Part shown: positions 9,673-18,316 of the stretch, piece by piece
Numbering within the stretch: position 1 is the stretch's first letter
Layout: the number at the start of each line of letters is the position of its first letter
The notes under the pieces: model-generated
The model's database searches: none
What the model was told of the DNA's origin: nothing
Seen by the model: only the letters and a program-made list of their open reading frames with translations
Program-made: the position numbers and the translations under genes
DNA from: an uncultured Alphaproteobacteria bacterium
Lineage (GTDB): Bacteria; Pseudomonadota; Alphaproteobacteria; UBA6615
Reading direction: 5' to 3'
Assembly (NCBI GenBank): GCA_943787445.1
Contig: CALSML010000017.1
Coordinates: 146,137-210,136 of the forward strand
DNA: 64,000 nucleotides

Positions 9673-9810
9673 ATGACGAGTGCTCGCAAATCGGCCAACG
9701 CAAGACCCGCGCGCAATGGACTGGTGCTTCCGGTCCTGGTCACCTATGTCCCGATCATCTCGACCTTCCTGCCCACGGCGCTGATGGGACCGGAGATCAT
9801 CACCAAGTAG
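9673..9810 (+). pseudogene. Remnant of TRAP transporter large permease (DctM) C terminus
   Basis: A 45-codon frame encodes LVLPVLVTYVPIISTFLP, which resembles the very end of DctM-type TRAP large permeases, where a last membrane helix is followed by TYVPxxSxxLP. Nothing resembling the preceding 380 residues or a small DctQ subunit is present. The piece is probably the tail left after a deletion in the 9600-9890 gap. It has an ATG but no convincing ribosome-binding site. Confidence 0.4.
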
Positions 9811-9890
9811 GGCGGGCACTTGATCGGACGAATTTCAACGTATTCGCAAACCGGTCGTTCTTGTACGGTGAAAGCCTGAGGGAGAGCAGG

Positions 9891-10916
9891 ATGGCTGCAA
9901 TCGATTCTGACTACACGCGACAGGTGCGCGAGACCCCACACCGTGCACTGCCCCTGCTCGATCTCGCGCCCCTGGCATATGGAGAGATCGATGGACTTGC
10001 CCAGCAACTGCGCGATGTTGCCGAAGGAATCGGATTCATGTGCGTGGTCAATCACGGCGTGGCTGACAGCACCATTTCAGACATGTTCAATGCGGCCCAC
10101 GACTTCTTCGGCCTGCCCCTGGAAGAAAAACTTGCGTTGGAGATCGACCCTCATGAACGCGGCTATCAACCCCTGCGCATGACCGTGGTCCGGGAATCCG
10201 ATTACTACGAACGACCTCAGAACGATTTCTACGAATCCTACAATTTCGGAGTCGACTACCCGGCAGATCACCCCCAGGTCATCGCCCGCAAGCGCATGTA
10301 TGGAACCAATCGCTGGCCGACCGGGGCACCGGGCCTGCCTGACGCGGCGCGAATTTATCTTGACGATATGGGAACACTGGCCAAAAGCCTGCTGCCAGTC
10401 TGGTCTCGAGCCATGGAATTGCCGAACGGGTTCTTCGATCCGTATTTCACCCAGGCACATTTCTACACCCGGCTGATCCACTATCCGCCCAAGCCTGGTC
10501 TGGCCAAGGACGAAACCGGCCATGGCGCCCATGCCGACACTTGTTTCAACACCTTTCTGCCAGCAACAGAGGAAGCCGGATTGCAGGTAATGGACACAGA
10601 CGGAACCTGGATCTGGCCGGATATCCCGGCAGACAGCATCGTCGTCAATTTCGGACAATTTCTAAACCGCTGGTCAAACGGGGTCGTGCGTGCAACCCCG
10701 CACCGGGTGATCCCGCCAGTGGAGAGAGACCGTTTCTCATTGCCGTTCTTCGTCTGTCCAAACCTTGATGCGGTCAGCGAATGCCTGCCGAGCTGTCGCT
10801 CGGCAGACAATCCCGCAGAATACGAGCCGGAATCCTTCTGGCAGTTCCACACCGGCTATATGAGCCGGGTGTACCCCCATTTCGAAGAACGCTGGGAAGC
10901 TGAGCAGCCAAACTAG
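9891..10916 (+). CDS. Fe(II)/2-oxoglutarate-dependent oxygenase, isopenicillin-N-synthase type
   Basis: About 341 residues of the IPNS/2OG-Fe(II) oxygenase superfamily. The N-terminal DIOX_N region is followed by a C-terminal jelly-roll core with the iron ligands in GAHADT (HxD) and PHRVI (distal His), and RDRFSLPFF supplying the co-substrate-binding Arg-x-Ser. It oxidises a small organic substrate using O2 and 2-oxoglutarate. The ATG at 9891 has a GGGAGAGCAGG ribosome-binding site; a TTG 30 bases upstream is less likely. Its stop overlaps the convergent amidohydrolase stop by four bases. Confidence 0.88.
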   Translation: MAAIDSDYTRQVRETPHRALPLLDLAPLAYGEIDGLAQQLRDVAEGIGFMCVVNHGVADSTISDMFNAAHDFFGLPLEEKLALEIDPHERGYQPLRMTVVRESDYYERPQNDFYESYNFGVDYPADHPQVIARKRMYGTNRWPTGAPGLPDAARIYLDDMGTLAKSLLPVWSRAMELPNGFFDPYFTQAHFYTRLIHYPPKPGLAKDETGHGAHADTCFNTFLPATEEAGLQVMDTDGTWIWPDIPADSIVVNFGQFLNRWSNGVVRATPHRVIPPVERDRFSLPFFVCPNLDAVSECLPSCRSADNPAEYEPESFWQFHTGYMSRVYPHFEERWEAEQPN

Positions 10917-12007
10917 GCAGCCGGAATTTCAATCCCAAGCAGCGCGGCGGCGTTGCCACCCATGACGCGCGCTTTGTCCTCTTCGGAAAGATCCTTCACC
11001 GAATCCACATGCCCGACCGGATCGGTCTCCGCCATGTCATAAGGATAGTCAGTACCCATGATGATATGATCGGCGCCCCAGGTCTCAATCAGATAACGCA
11101 GCTGATGCTCGGTGAAGACGACCGTGTCGAAATAAAGCTTCTTCACATACTCCGACGGAGCCTTGGTCAGGTTCACCCGGCAGTCATCACGCAGGTGATA
11201 GGGGTGATCAAAGCGGCCGACATAGCTTGGCACATAGCCACCACCATGGGCGATGCAGATTTTCAGACCCGGATAGGTCTCCAGATATCCATCAAACACC
11301 AGATGCCCGACGGCGAGGGCCGATTCCAGCGGATGACCGATCGTGTTACGGAAGTAATGGTCGGTCATGCGCTCCTTGAAGCTGGTTCCGATGGGATGCA
11401 TGAAGATCACGACGCCCAGTTCTTCCACCCGTGCGAAGAACTTCTCCAGCCCGGCCCGGGTCAGATCGGTCCCGTTCACATTGGTCGAAATCTCGACCCC
11501 CTTCATGCCCAGATCGTTGACGCAGCGATCGAGTTCGGCCACGGCAATGTCCACATCCTGCAATGGCACGGTGCACAGGCCGACGAAACGGTCTGGATGC
11601 TGGCCAACAACTTCGGCCACCCGATTGTTTACGACATGGGCCGTCTCACGGGCGAAATCCGGCTCGTAGACATAGTTGTAATGGAAGGGCGAGGGCGAGA
11701 TAGCCTGCACATCAATCCCGGCGGCATCCATATCTGCGATTCGCACTCCCGGATCGGTCAGCTTGTCCAGAATATCCTGATGCTGCTTGGCGTTGATCTC
11801 GGATGTCAGCGGGTTGGTGTCGACATAAAGATTGCGCTGGTCGGCGGCTTTGGCATCCTTCAGCATTGCATCGGCAGCCGGCACATGGAGATGACAGTGA
11901 ATATCGACGGTGAAGTGTTGCTTGCCGTCGGTGACGGTGCGGTGGTAGCCCGTATCGCCCGCAGGGGCATGATTGTGGGTCGGATCGGAACAGGTAAAGA
12001 GCATCAT
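10913..12007 (-). CDS. ACMSD-like metal-dependent amidohydrolase (copy 1)
   Basis: A 364-residue amidohydrolase-2 protein resembling 2-amino-3-carboxymuconate semialdehyde decarboxylase. The metal motif DIHCHLHVP lies near residue 33, followed by the metal histidine in VIFMHPIGTS, AHGGGYVPS and MGTDYPYDM, which carries the catalytic aspartate. The N terminus MMLFTCSDPTHNH is rich in Cys and His. It is closely similar to the next upstream gene and the two are tandem paralogues. The family decarboxylates or hydrates ring-cleavage products. A pair of palindromic repeats separates the two copies. Confidence 0.88.
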   Translation of the reverse strand: MMLFTCSDPTHNHAPAGDTGYHRTVTDGKQHFTVDIHCHLHVPAADAMLKDAKAADQRNLYVDTNPLTSEINAKQHQDILDKLTDPGVRIADMDAAGIDVQAISPSPFHYNYVYEPDFARETAHVVNNRVAEVVGQHPDRFVGLCTVPLQDVDIAVAELDRCVNDLGMKGVEISTNVNGTDLTRAGLEKFFARVEELGVVIFMHPIGTSFKERMTDHYFRNTIGHPLESALAVGHLVFDGYLETYPGLKICIAHGGGYVPSYVGRFDHPYHLRDDCRVNLTKAPSEYVKKLYFDTVVFTEHQLRYLIETWGADHIIMGTDYPYDMAETDPVGHVDSVKDLSEEDKARVMGGNAAALLGIEIPAA

Positions 12008-12022
12008 CGTGTCCTTTTCTGA

Positions 12023-12092
12023 CCTCGTCCTTCTTCAGGCTCTGAACGAGGAAACAGGAAAACCCTCATGCTGAGCCTCTCGGAGCATGAGG
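12023..12092. repeat. REP-like palindromic repeat doublet, copy 1
   Basis: Two 29-bp imperfect palindromes sit side by side between the two amidohydrolase genes. Unit A (12023-12051) has arms CCTCGT and ACGAGG. Unit B (12064-12092) has perfect nine-base arms CCTCATGCT and AGCATGAGG around an 11-base centre. Unit B recurs at 52035-52063 with 25 of 29 bases identical, and an A-like unit lies beside it there. The motif resembles the dispersed palindromes common in alphaproteobacterial intergenic DNA. It may form mRNA hairpins that separate expression of the two paralogues. Confidence 0.75.
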
Positions 12093-12105
12093 TCGGGGCA
12101 GTCCC

Positions 12106-13194
12106 CTAGAGATTCAGCAGCCGTGCTGCATTTTCACCCAGAATGGCGCGCTTCTGATCATCGGTCAGGTCCGAACCCATGACATGCCCGACCGGATCGG
12201 TTTCGGCCATGTCATAGGGATAGTCCGTACCCATGAGAACGTGATCGGCACCGTAATATTTGGTGATGAATTCAAGCTGCTCGTTGGAAAACACAACGCT
12301 GTCGAAGAAAAAGCGCTTCAGGTAATCCGTCGGCACCTTGCCCGCCGGCAGTTCGCGCTGCATGTCCGTACGCAACGGATGAGCATGGTCGATTCGTGCC
12401 GGATAGGAGCCCAGGAAGCCACCGCCATGAGCAAGGACAACCTTGAGGCCCGGATGACGGTCCATCACCCCGTCAAAAATCAGATAATGCACGGCAACCG
12501 TGGTTGCGAGCGGGTTGCCGATAATGTTCGAGAAATAGTGGTCGGCAAACCGGTCACCCTTCGCATAACCCGAAGGGTGAATGAAAATTAGCGCACCCAG
12601 TTCTTCGCATTTGGCAAAGAACGGATCGAGACCGGCCTTGGACAGCTCCTGTCCGGCCACATCAGCATTGATTTCCACACCCTTCATGCCGAGTTCCGTC
12701 ACACAGCGCTCCAACTCGGCAACTGCCATCTGCGGATCCTGCAACGGCACCGTACCCAGCGCCACGAAGCGGTCGGGATGCTCTGCCACTGTCGCGGCGA
12801 GCTTGTTATTCACGGTCTGCGCCACCTCGCGTCCCAGATCGGGCTCAGCCCAATAGCAGTAATGGTTGGGGGCGGTCGAAATCGCCTGCACATCAACCCC
12901 TGATGCATCCATCTCGGCAATCCGCAAGGACGTGTCCGTGGCCCGCGGCATGATTTCCTGGCCATGGGCCATCTGGAACTTGCGGGTCGCATCATTGGCG
13001 AACCAGAGCAACGGTTCGTTCTTCAGATCGAAGACGCCCTTAACCAGTGCGTCGGCTTCCGGCACGTGCAGATGGCAGTGAATATCCACGGTCCGCACAC
13101 CCAGTTTCTCGACCTTGACCGAATGTCCGCCTGACGCATCCGAGGGTGAATGACTGGCGTCATGGTTAGGATTGTGACCGCATTTGAAAAGCAT
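12106..13194 (-). CDS. ACMSD-like metal-dependent amidohydrolase (copy 2)
   Basis: About 362 residues and paralogous to the neighbouring copy. It has the same DIHCHLHVPEAD metal motif, FIHPSGYAKGDRF, AHGGGFLGSYPAR and MGTDYPYDMAETDPVGHV. The N terminus MLFKCGHNPNHD again has Cys/His pairs, possibly an extra metal site. An open frame runs on to 13329, but the ATG at 13194 matches the paralogue's start and has a GGGGGGAATTCCAC leader. It is divergent from the molybdenum hydroxylase gene at 13378. The gap of about 183 bases between them probably holds both promoters. Confidence 0.88.
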   Translation of the reverse strand: MLFKCGHNPNHDASHSPSDASGGHSVKVEKLGVRTVDIHCHLHVPEADALVKGVFDLKNEPLLWFANDATRKFQMAHGQEIMPRATDTSLRIAEMDASGVDVQAISTAPNHYCYWAEPDLGREVAQTVNNKLAATVAEHPDRFVALGTVPLQDPQMAVAELERCVTELGMKGVEINADVAGQELSKAGLDPFFAKCEELGALIFIHPSGYAKGDRFADHYFSNIIGNPLATTVAVHYLIFDGVMDRHPGLKVVLAHGGGFLGSYPARIDHAHPLRTDMQRELPAGKVPTDYLKRFFFDSVVFSNEQLEFITKYYGADHVLMGTDYPYDMAETDPVGHVMGSDLTDDQKRAILGENAARLLNL

Positions 13195-13377
13195 TGTGGA
13201 ATTCCCCCCGGAGAACTGTTTCTGATTGTTAATCACACCAGAGACATTCCAGTGATCAGGCGGCGGGATTATACATACCGCCGAACGCGGCGAAAGATGC
13301 TCGGGCACTTCGCCTGAAAGATTTCGCATGATATCTTTCGCGCAACTAAAACACGCCTTTCAGGGGAGTCTCTATAA

Positions 13378-15717
13378 ATGGCATCGGGTCAGTTTGGAAT
13401 TTCACAACACGTCACACGGCGCGAAGATGCGCGGCTTCTGGTCGGCGACGGTGCCTATGCCGATGATACCGGCTTCGAAGGACAGCTTTTCGCTGCATTC
13501 CTGCGCGCACCGATAGGTCATGGCCTGATCCGGAACATCGACACATCCGAGGCCGCTGCCTCTCCCGGCGTGGTGGGCGTCTTCACCGGACAGGACCTGA
13601 AGGATGCCGGTGTCGGCGTGATCCCCAATGTCACACCTTTTGTAAACCGGGATGGTTCGGAGATGTCGCGAACTCTGCGTCCGGCTGTGGCGCTGGACAA
13701 GATCTATCATGTGGGCGAAATCATCGCGATCGTGGTCGCGGAAAGCACAGTGCTGGCGCAGGATGCCATCGATCTGATCGATCTCGATGTCGACCCCCTA
13801 CCCGCACTGGTCGATGTGACCCAGGCACAGTCCCCCGACGCTCCCCAGCTTCATGACCACATTCCCGGCAATGTCTGCCTCGACTTCCAGATCGGCGACG
13901 AGGCCAAGGCCATAGCCGCCATCGACAGCGCGGCCCATGTGGTGAACCTGACACTGACCACAAACCGATTGGTCGTCGCCTCCATGGAACCCCGCAGCGC
14001 ATCAGCGAATTTCGATCCGGCAGCAAACGATGGTGCGGGCTGCTACGAATTGATCAGCGGCTCCCAGGGCGTCAATGCCATGCGCAACATGCTTGCCGAT
14101 GCCATCTTCCAGATACCCCATGAGCAAATGCGGGTCCGGACCCATGATGTGGGTGGTGGATTCGGGATGAAAACTCAGGCTTATCCCGAATATGTCGCAA
14201 TACTTTTTGCTGCCAAGACCATCGGTAAGCCAGTGAAATGGCAGGGCACGCGTTCAGAAGCCTTTCTGGCCGACAATCAGGCCCGGGACGGCGTGATGAA
14301 CGGCGCTATGGCTTTCGATACCGATGGCAAAATTCAGACCTTCCGGGTCGATATGATCGCGGCGATGGGGGGCTATCTGTCGTCCCATGGACCCGCAGCG
14401 GCGACGCGCAATGTCTGCAACTGCCTGACCGGCTGCTATGACAATCCGGCGCTGGAATTTCAGGTGAAGTGCCTGATGACCAACAATATCCCTATCGGTC
14501 CCTATCGGGGAGCCGGGCGACCGGAAGCGGCCTATATGCTCGAACGCATGATGGATCATGCTGCCCGTCAGCTGGGGATCGACCGGGTGGAACTGCGGCG
14601 ACGCAACTTCGTCAAACCCGAGCAGATGCCCTACACGACTTCTCTCAATCAAGTATACGATTCCGGCGAGTTCGAGGCCGAGATGGACAAGGCCCTGGCT
14701 CTGGCCGATTGGGATAATTTCGAGACCCGGCGCGCCAAAAGCGCCAATAACGGCAAACTGCGCGGCATCGGCATGTCGTGCTTCGTCGAAACCGCCGGTG
14801 GATACCTGCAGGAGGGCGCAAAGCTGTCCTTCGCCGAAGATGGCACCGTTGAAGCGCATCTCGCGGTGCAATCCAACGGACAGGGACACGCCACGTCCTT
14901 TGCGCAGGTCGTCTCCGATCTGCTGCAGGTGCCTTTCGAACAGGTGCGGATCATCGAGGGTGACAGTTTCGAAACGCCTGACACCGGCTTTGCATCGGTC
15001 GCCTCACGTTCCATGGCACTGGCCAGCGGCGCCATCTCCCTGACGGCAGACACCGTGATCGAGAAGGGAAAGAAACTGGCAGGCCATGTGCTTGAAGCTG
15101 CCGAAGCCGATATCGAATATGCGGATGGCACATTCAGCGTGGCCGGTACGGATCGCAATGTCAGCATCTTCGATCTGGCAGAGAAGGCAAAAACCATGGG
15201 CACGCTTCCCGAGGGTGTGCCCGACAGCCTCGATTCCGAAGAGGATTTCGTCTCTCCCGAACAGACCTATCCGAATGGCTGTCACATCTGCGAGGTCGAG
15301 ATCGAGCCCGAGACCGGCGTGATCGACGTTCTGAACTACATCGCCGTGGATGACTGTGGCACCGTGGTCAATCCCATGATCGTGCACGGTCAGGTGCATG
15401 GCGGTGTTGCACAGGGCCTCGGCCAGATTCTCGGCGAACACGCGATCTATGACAGTGACGGGCAGCTGCTTGCCGGGTCCTTCATGGATTACATGATGCC
15501 CCGGGCCGACGACATGCCCGATATGAAGCTGGGCTTCCACTCGGTCCCCTGCACCACCAATCCCGTTGGCGCAAAAGGTGCGGGAGAAGCGGGCACGACC
15601 GGCGCGCTGGCTGCCGGCATGAACGCGATCATCGATGCACTGTCAGTCCGCGGGATCACCGAGTTCGACATGCCGGCAACACCACCACGCATCTGGGCAG
15701 CGCTGAACAAGACCTAA
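13378..15717 (+). CDS. Molybdenum hydroxylase (xanthine dehydrogenase/CoxL-type) large subunit
   Basis: A 779-residue molybdopterin-binding subunit. It shows VGGGFGMKTQAYPE (cofactor-binding segment), the active-site loop PYRGAGRPEAAY as in form II CoxL-like enzymes, and near the C terminus GAKGAGEAG, which holds the catalytic glutamate. The N-terminal a/b hammerhead domain begins ARLLVGDGAYADD. Such enzymes hydroxylate aldehydes, N-heterocycles or CO-like substrates and need FAD (CoxM-like) and 2Fe-2S (CoxS-like) partners, neither of which is encoded nearby. The divergent amidohydrolase suggests a role in aromatic or N-heterocycle breakdown (inference). Confidence 0.9.
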   Translation: MASGQFGISQHVTRREDARLLVGDGAYADDTGFEGQLFAAFLRAPIGHGLIRNIDTSEAAASPGVVGVFTGQDLKDAGVGVIPNVTPFVNRDGSEMSRTLRPAVALDKIYHVGEIIAIVVAESTVLAQDAIDLIDLDVDPLPALVDVTQAQSPDAPQLHDHIPGNVCLDFQIGDEAKAIAAIDSAAHVVNLTLTTNRLVVASMEPRSASANFDPAANDGAGCYELISGSQGVNAMRNMLADAIFQIPHEQMRVRTHDVGGGFGMKTQAYPEYVAILFAAKTIGKPVKWQGTRSEAFLADNQARDGVMNGAMAFDTDGKIQTFRVDMIAAMGGYLSSHGPAAATRNVCNCLTGCYDNPALEFQVKCLMTNNIPIGPYRGAGRPEAAYMLERMMDHAARQLGIDRVELRRRNFVKPEQMPYTTSLNQVYDSGEFEAEMDKALALADWDNFETRRAKSANNGKLRGIGMSCFVETAGGYLQEGAKLSFAEDGTVEAHLAVQSNGQGHATSFAQVVSDLLQVPFEQVRIIEGDSFETPDTGFASVASRSMALASGAISLTADTVIEKGKKLAGHVLEAAEADIEYADGTFSVAGTDRNVSIFDLAEKAKTMGTLPEGVPDSLDSEEDFVSPEQTYPNGCHICEVEIEPETGVIDVLNYIAVDDCGTVVNPMIVHGQVHGGVAQGLGQILGEHAIYDSDGQLLAGSFMDYMMPRADDMPDMKLGFHSVPCTTNPVGAKGAGEAGTTGALAAGMNAIIDALSVRGITEFDMPATPPRIWAALNKT

Positions 15718-15738
15718 GTATTGGTTCTGGAACGAAAA

Positions 15739-15761
15739 CAGGCGGGTCAATCGCCCGCCTG
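15739..15761. terminator. Bidirectional hairpin terminator candidate
   Basis: A perfect eight-base GC-rich stem, CAGGCGGG paired with CCCGCCTG around a seven-base loop, lies between the convergent molybdenum hydroxylase and AhpD-like genes. No long T run follows on the plus strand, so it is a plausible but not textbook intrinsic terminator. Confidence 0.55.
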
Positions 15762-15792
15762 CTCATCGTAGCAATTTTCGTTCAGGACCGGA

Positions 15793-16332
15793 CTACGCAG
15801 CCGCCAGTGGTTGCGCGTTGAAGGTGCGCATGACCATGTGAATGCCATGGAACAGGGCGATAAACGCGCCTATTTCCATGATCTCAGGATCCGAGAAATG
15901 CTTGTGCATTTCATCATAGAAGATCTTGTCGACCTTGGTTGAATCCAGAAACATCTGCTCGGCAAAGCGAAGGGCAACCTTTTCGGATTCAGTGAAGAGA
16001 TCGGACTCCTCATAGTCCTCGCAGCCGGCATCGATCATCTCTTCGTTCAGGCCGTCGGCCATTGCCTTCTTCGAACGCAAATTTGCGAAATAGGGATCCT
16101 CGGCAAAACGGGCCAACTGAATACGGATGATTTCCTTCAGCTTGTGATCCACGTTCCCGTCCCGATGGGACACCAGCATGGCCCGCAACATGCCCTTCAT
16201 CTGCTCGGGCTGCCGCGCGAAAATCTGTACGAACAATCTGTCCGGCACGCCGAACTCCTCGCACTCCGCGATCAGGTCATGAATTTCGGGATCCTTGATA
16301 TCCGCCAGATCCAGCGGCGACATGCGTGACAT
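15793..16332 (-). CDS. AhpD/carboxymuconolactone decarboxylase-like protein lacking the redox motif
   Basis: A 179-residue AhpD-fold helical protein paralogous to the Sec-containing gene directly upstream. The position of the redox motif (HCSYU in the upstream protein) reads EDPYF here, so both redox residues are missing although the flanking helix (RIQLARFA and ANLRSKKA) is retained. Its ATG shares one base with the TAA of the upstream gene (TAATG), which implies translational coupling and equal production. A structural or heteromeric partner role is plausible; peroxidase activity by the usual AhpD mechanism is not expected. Confidence 0.8.
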   Translation of the reverse strand: MSRMSPLDLADIKDPEIHDLIAECEEFGVPDRLFVQIFARQPEQMKGMLRAMLVSHRDGNVDHKLKEIIRIQLARFAEDPYFANLRSKKAMADGLNEEMIDAGCEDYEESDLFTESEKVALRFAEQMFLDSTKVDKIFYDEMHKHFSDPEIMEIGAFIALFHGIHMVMRTFNAQPLAAA

Positions 16333-16952
16333 TACTCGGCCGCCGCACTTTGCAGGGATTCCGGCCGATCGCCATAGAGGCGTTCGGATTCTTCCTGACT
16401 GACCAGGCGACCGTCAGGCGCGAACATCGGATAAAATTTCAGGGTTCCAAAGAATGTATGGAAACCGAGATTCATGAACAGGAACATGCCCAGCTCCACG
16501 ATCTCTTCTTCGGACAAATGCGCCCGCAAATCCGCCCAGGCTGCGTCATCGAAGGAATCCGGATCGGTCGCCAGAATCTCGACATAACGCATGATTGCCT
16601 TTTCTTCATCAGTAAAGACGTCGCTGGCGGCGTGGTTGTAAATACCGTCGTCGAGTGCTTTTTCGTCAAGTCCTTGCTGCTTCGCCGAAGCAGACCGAAC
16701 ATTGCCTCAATAGCTGCAATGGGCCATTCGCGAGAGCATCACGCGAATCACCTCTTTTAACCGATGGCTGAGCGCACCCTCGTTGAACGCGCCAACCCAG
16801 GCGAGATAGAACTTTTCGGCCAGATCGATATTGTGCCCCATGACCGCGTGAAAACCCGGATCGGGTGCGCGCAATTCCAGGGATTTTTCAACATAGGGTT
16901 TGAGCTTGGTCTTCTTCAGCTCTTCGATGTCGAGCAATGTGATATTGGCCAT
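16332..16952 (-). CDS. Selenoprotein: AhpD-like protein with a CXXU redox motif
   Basis: Read through one in-frame TGA at 16707-16709, the frame gives a continuous 206-residue AhpD-family protein. The TGA is codon 82 and replaces the second cysteine of the AhpD CXXC motif, giving H-C-S-Y-U-G. Sequence on both sides aligns with the paralogue downstream, including the C-terminal FTDEEKAIMRYVE segment, so the frame is conserved beyond the TGA. CXXU AhpD-like selenoproteins are a known family in marine bacteria, and this window encodes SelA, SelB, SelD and tRNA-Sec. A thioredoxin gene 38 bases upstream is a likely reductant. Role: thiol/selenol peroxidase or disulfide chemistry. Start ATG has an AAGGAAACGCAA leader. 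Confidence 0.88.
16677..16709 (-). promoter_or_regulatory. Candidate bacterial SECIS hairpin of the AhpD-like selenoprotein
   Basis: In the mRNA, 13 bases after the UGA, a perfect seven-base stem (CUGCUUC with GAAGCAG) closes a three-base GGC loop. Distance, compactness and G at the loop start fit the general shape of bacterial SECIS elements bound by SelB. Not tested by folding software. Confidence 0.6.
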
Positions 16953-16990
16953 TTGCGTTTCCTTGTTATGCGCGACGATGACACCACCAA

Positions 16991-17320
16991 TCAGGCGTGT
17001 GTCTCAATCACTTTCTTGAGAACCTGTTTGCGATCGACTCCGGTGCGTGTTTCTACCACTTCACCGTTCTTGATGAACAGCAGGGTCGGAAACCCCCGTA
17101 CCCCATAGCGGGCCAGAAGATCCTGATTTTCATCACCATTCACGGTTCCGATCACGACAGTCTCGGGCACATCCTCAGCCACCTGACCCAGCACCTTCTT
17201 GAGTTGCTTGCAGGGCACACAGGTTGTCGACCAGAAATCCACGACGGTCAAACCGTCCCGGACCAGCACCTGGGCGTCAAAATTGCTGTCGTCAAAGACG
17301 GCGAAATTGTCCACGGCCAT
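16991..17320 (-). CDS. Thioredoxin with CVPC active site
   Basis: A 109-residue thioredoxin-fold protein. The active site WSTTCVPCKQL near residues 32-38 keeps both cysteines but differs from the classic WCGPC. The cis-proline segment GFPTLLFIKNGE follows near residue 76. It is the first gene of a minus-strand operon that continues into the CXXU AhpD-like selenoprotein and its paralogue, so it may be their dedicated electron donor (inference). The start has an AGGAGA ribosome-binding site. Confidence 0.9.
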   Translation of the reverse strand: MAVDNFAVFDDSNFDAQVLVRDGLTVVDFWSTTCVPCKQLKKVLGQVAEDVPETVVIGTVNGDENQDLLARYGVRGFPTLLFIKNGEVVETRTGVDRKQVLKKVIETHA

Positions 17321-17391
17321 CTCCTATTCTCCCGTGATTGAAGGTCAAACCATACAGTGGCCAACGCTGGACTACAAAACAGAGCTGTTCC

Positions 17392-18141
17392 TCATTGTTT
17401 AGCCGTTTGTTTCGCAGCGTTGCGAGACACCTTTTCCGCCGGCAGCGACAATTTCGCGATTGCACCGCGCGGTGCGGGAATAGTCCAGTCACGAATCAGT
17501 TTTACACCCGAATCGGTCAGATGATTCATATACGCTGCGATCGCGTTGGTGCCCGGTCGACCGGCCTGATCGTTCTGCGCTGCCCAGATTTGAGCCAGCG
17601 GCCCCATCGTATCGGCCCATTGAATCCGGCGGCTCTCGAGAAGCTTGGCGGTCTGCACACCCTTAGCCTTCAGGGTCTCAAGTGCCTTGGCGCCAGCTGC
17701 GCAATAGTCCCGCGCCGCAACTGGCGCAAAGGTGTCTGCAGTTTCCAGCACGGCTTCACGAACCTTTTCAGGCAACCCGCGCAGGGCCTGGGAGTTCACC
17801 GTCACGACATAGGGCACCTGTGCACCGAACCCGGTGCGCGTGTAGTGATCCGCATGCTGTTTGAATCGCAATCGCTGCATGTCGGTGGTCGAAGCCAGTA
17901 CACCGCCGAAATGCGCCAGCGTACCAGCATGGGTCTCGTCCCAGACCACATTCTCCGCCTTGGCATCCATCAACCTGCGTGTCACCTCGGCCTGAAATCG
18001 ATCGCGAAAAATCTTGATGGCTGTGTGATTGGTCGGTAATCCGCTGACCACGGACAGATGCAGGGCTTCACCAGCATTCGCCGGTGCCCCCGCACATACC
18101 GCCAGGGCCAGCCCGGCCATGAGCAGTTTGTTCTTCATCAT
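17392..18141 (-). pseudogene. TRAP transporter solute-binding protein (DctP) with a large internal deletion
   Basis: The frame keeps a signal peptide (KNKLLMAGLALAVCAGAPANA) and typical N-terminal DctP sequence up to HAGTLAHFGGVLAS. It then jumps to sequence normally found late in DctP (GFGAQVPYVVTVNSQALRGLP) and runs to the C terminus. About 249 residues remain where the family has about 330-350, so roughly 100 residues of the central ligand-binding region are missing in frame. No DctQ or DctM gene is adjacent. It is probably non-functional, though still open and translatable. Start chosen at the ATG at 18141; an upstream in-frame ATG at 18216 is less likely. Confidence 0.6.
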
Positions 18142-18316
18142 GCGCCTCGTTCCTTCCTGAATCCGTCGCGACACGCCTGATCGGCAGGCGCGCGACGGCT
18201 CGTGTTTCCTGATCATGTCCGTGAAGGTTAATCAACCTCATACAGATCGCAGATCCTGCTACAGCTTGAGGTGCGCTCTCTGGCGTGATTTCATCTTCAA
18301 AATGGAGGAATACGCC

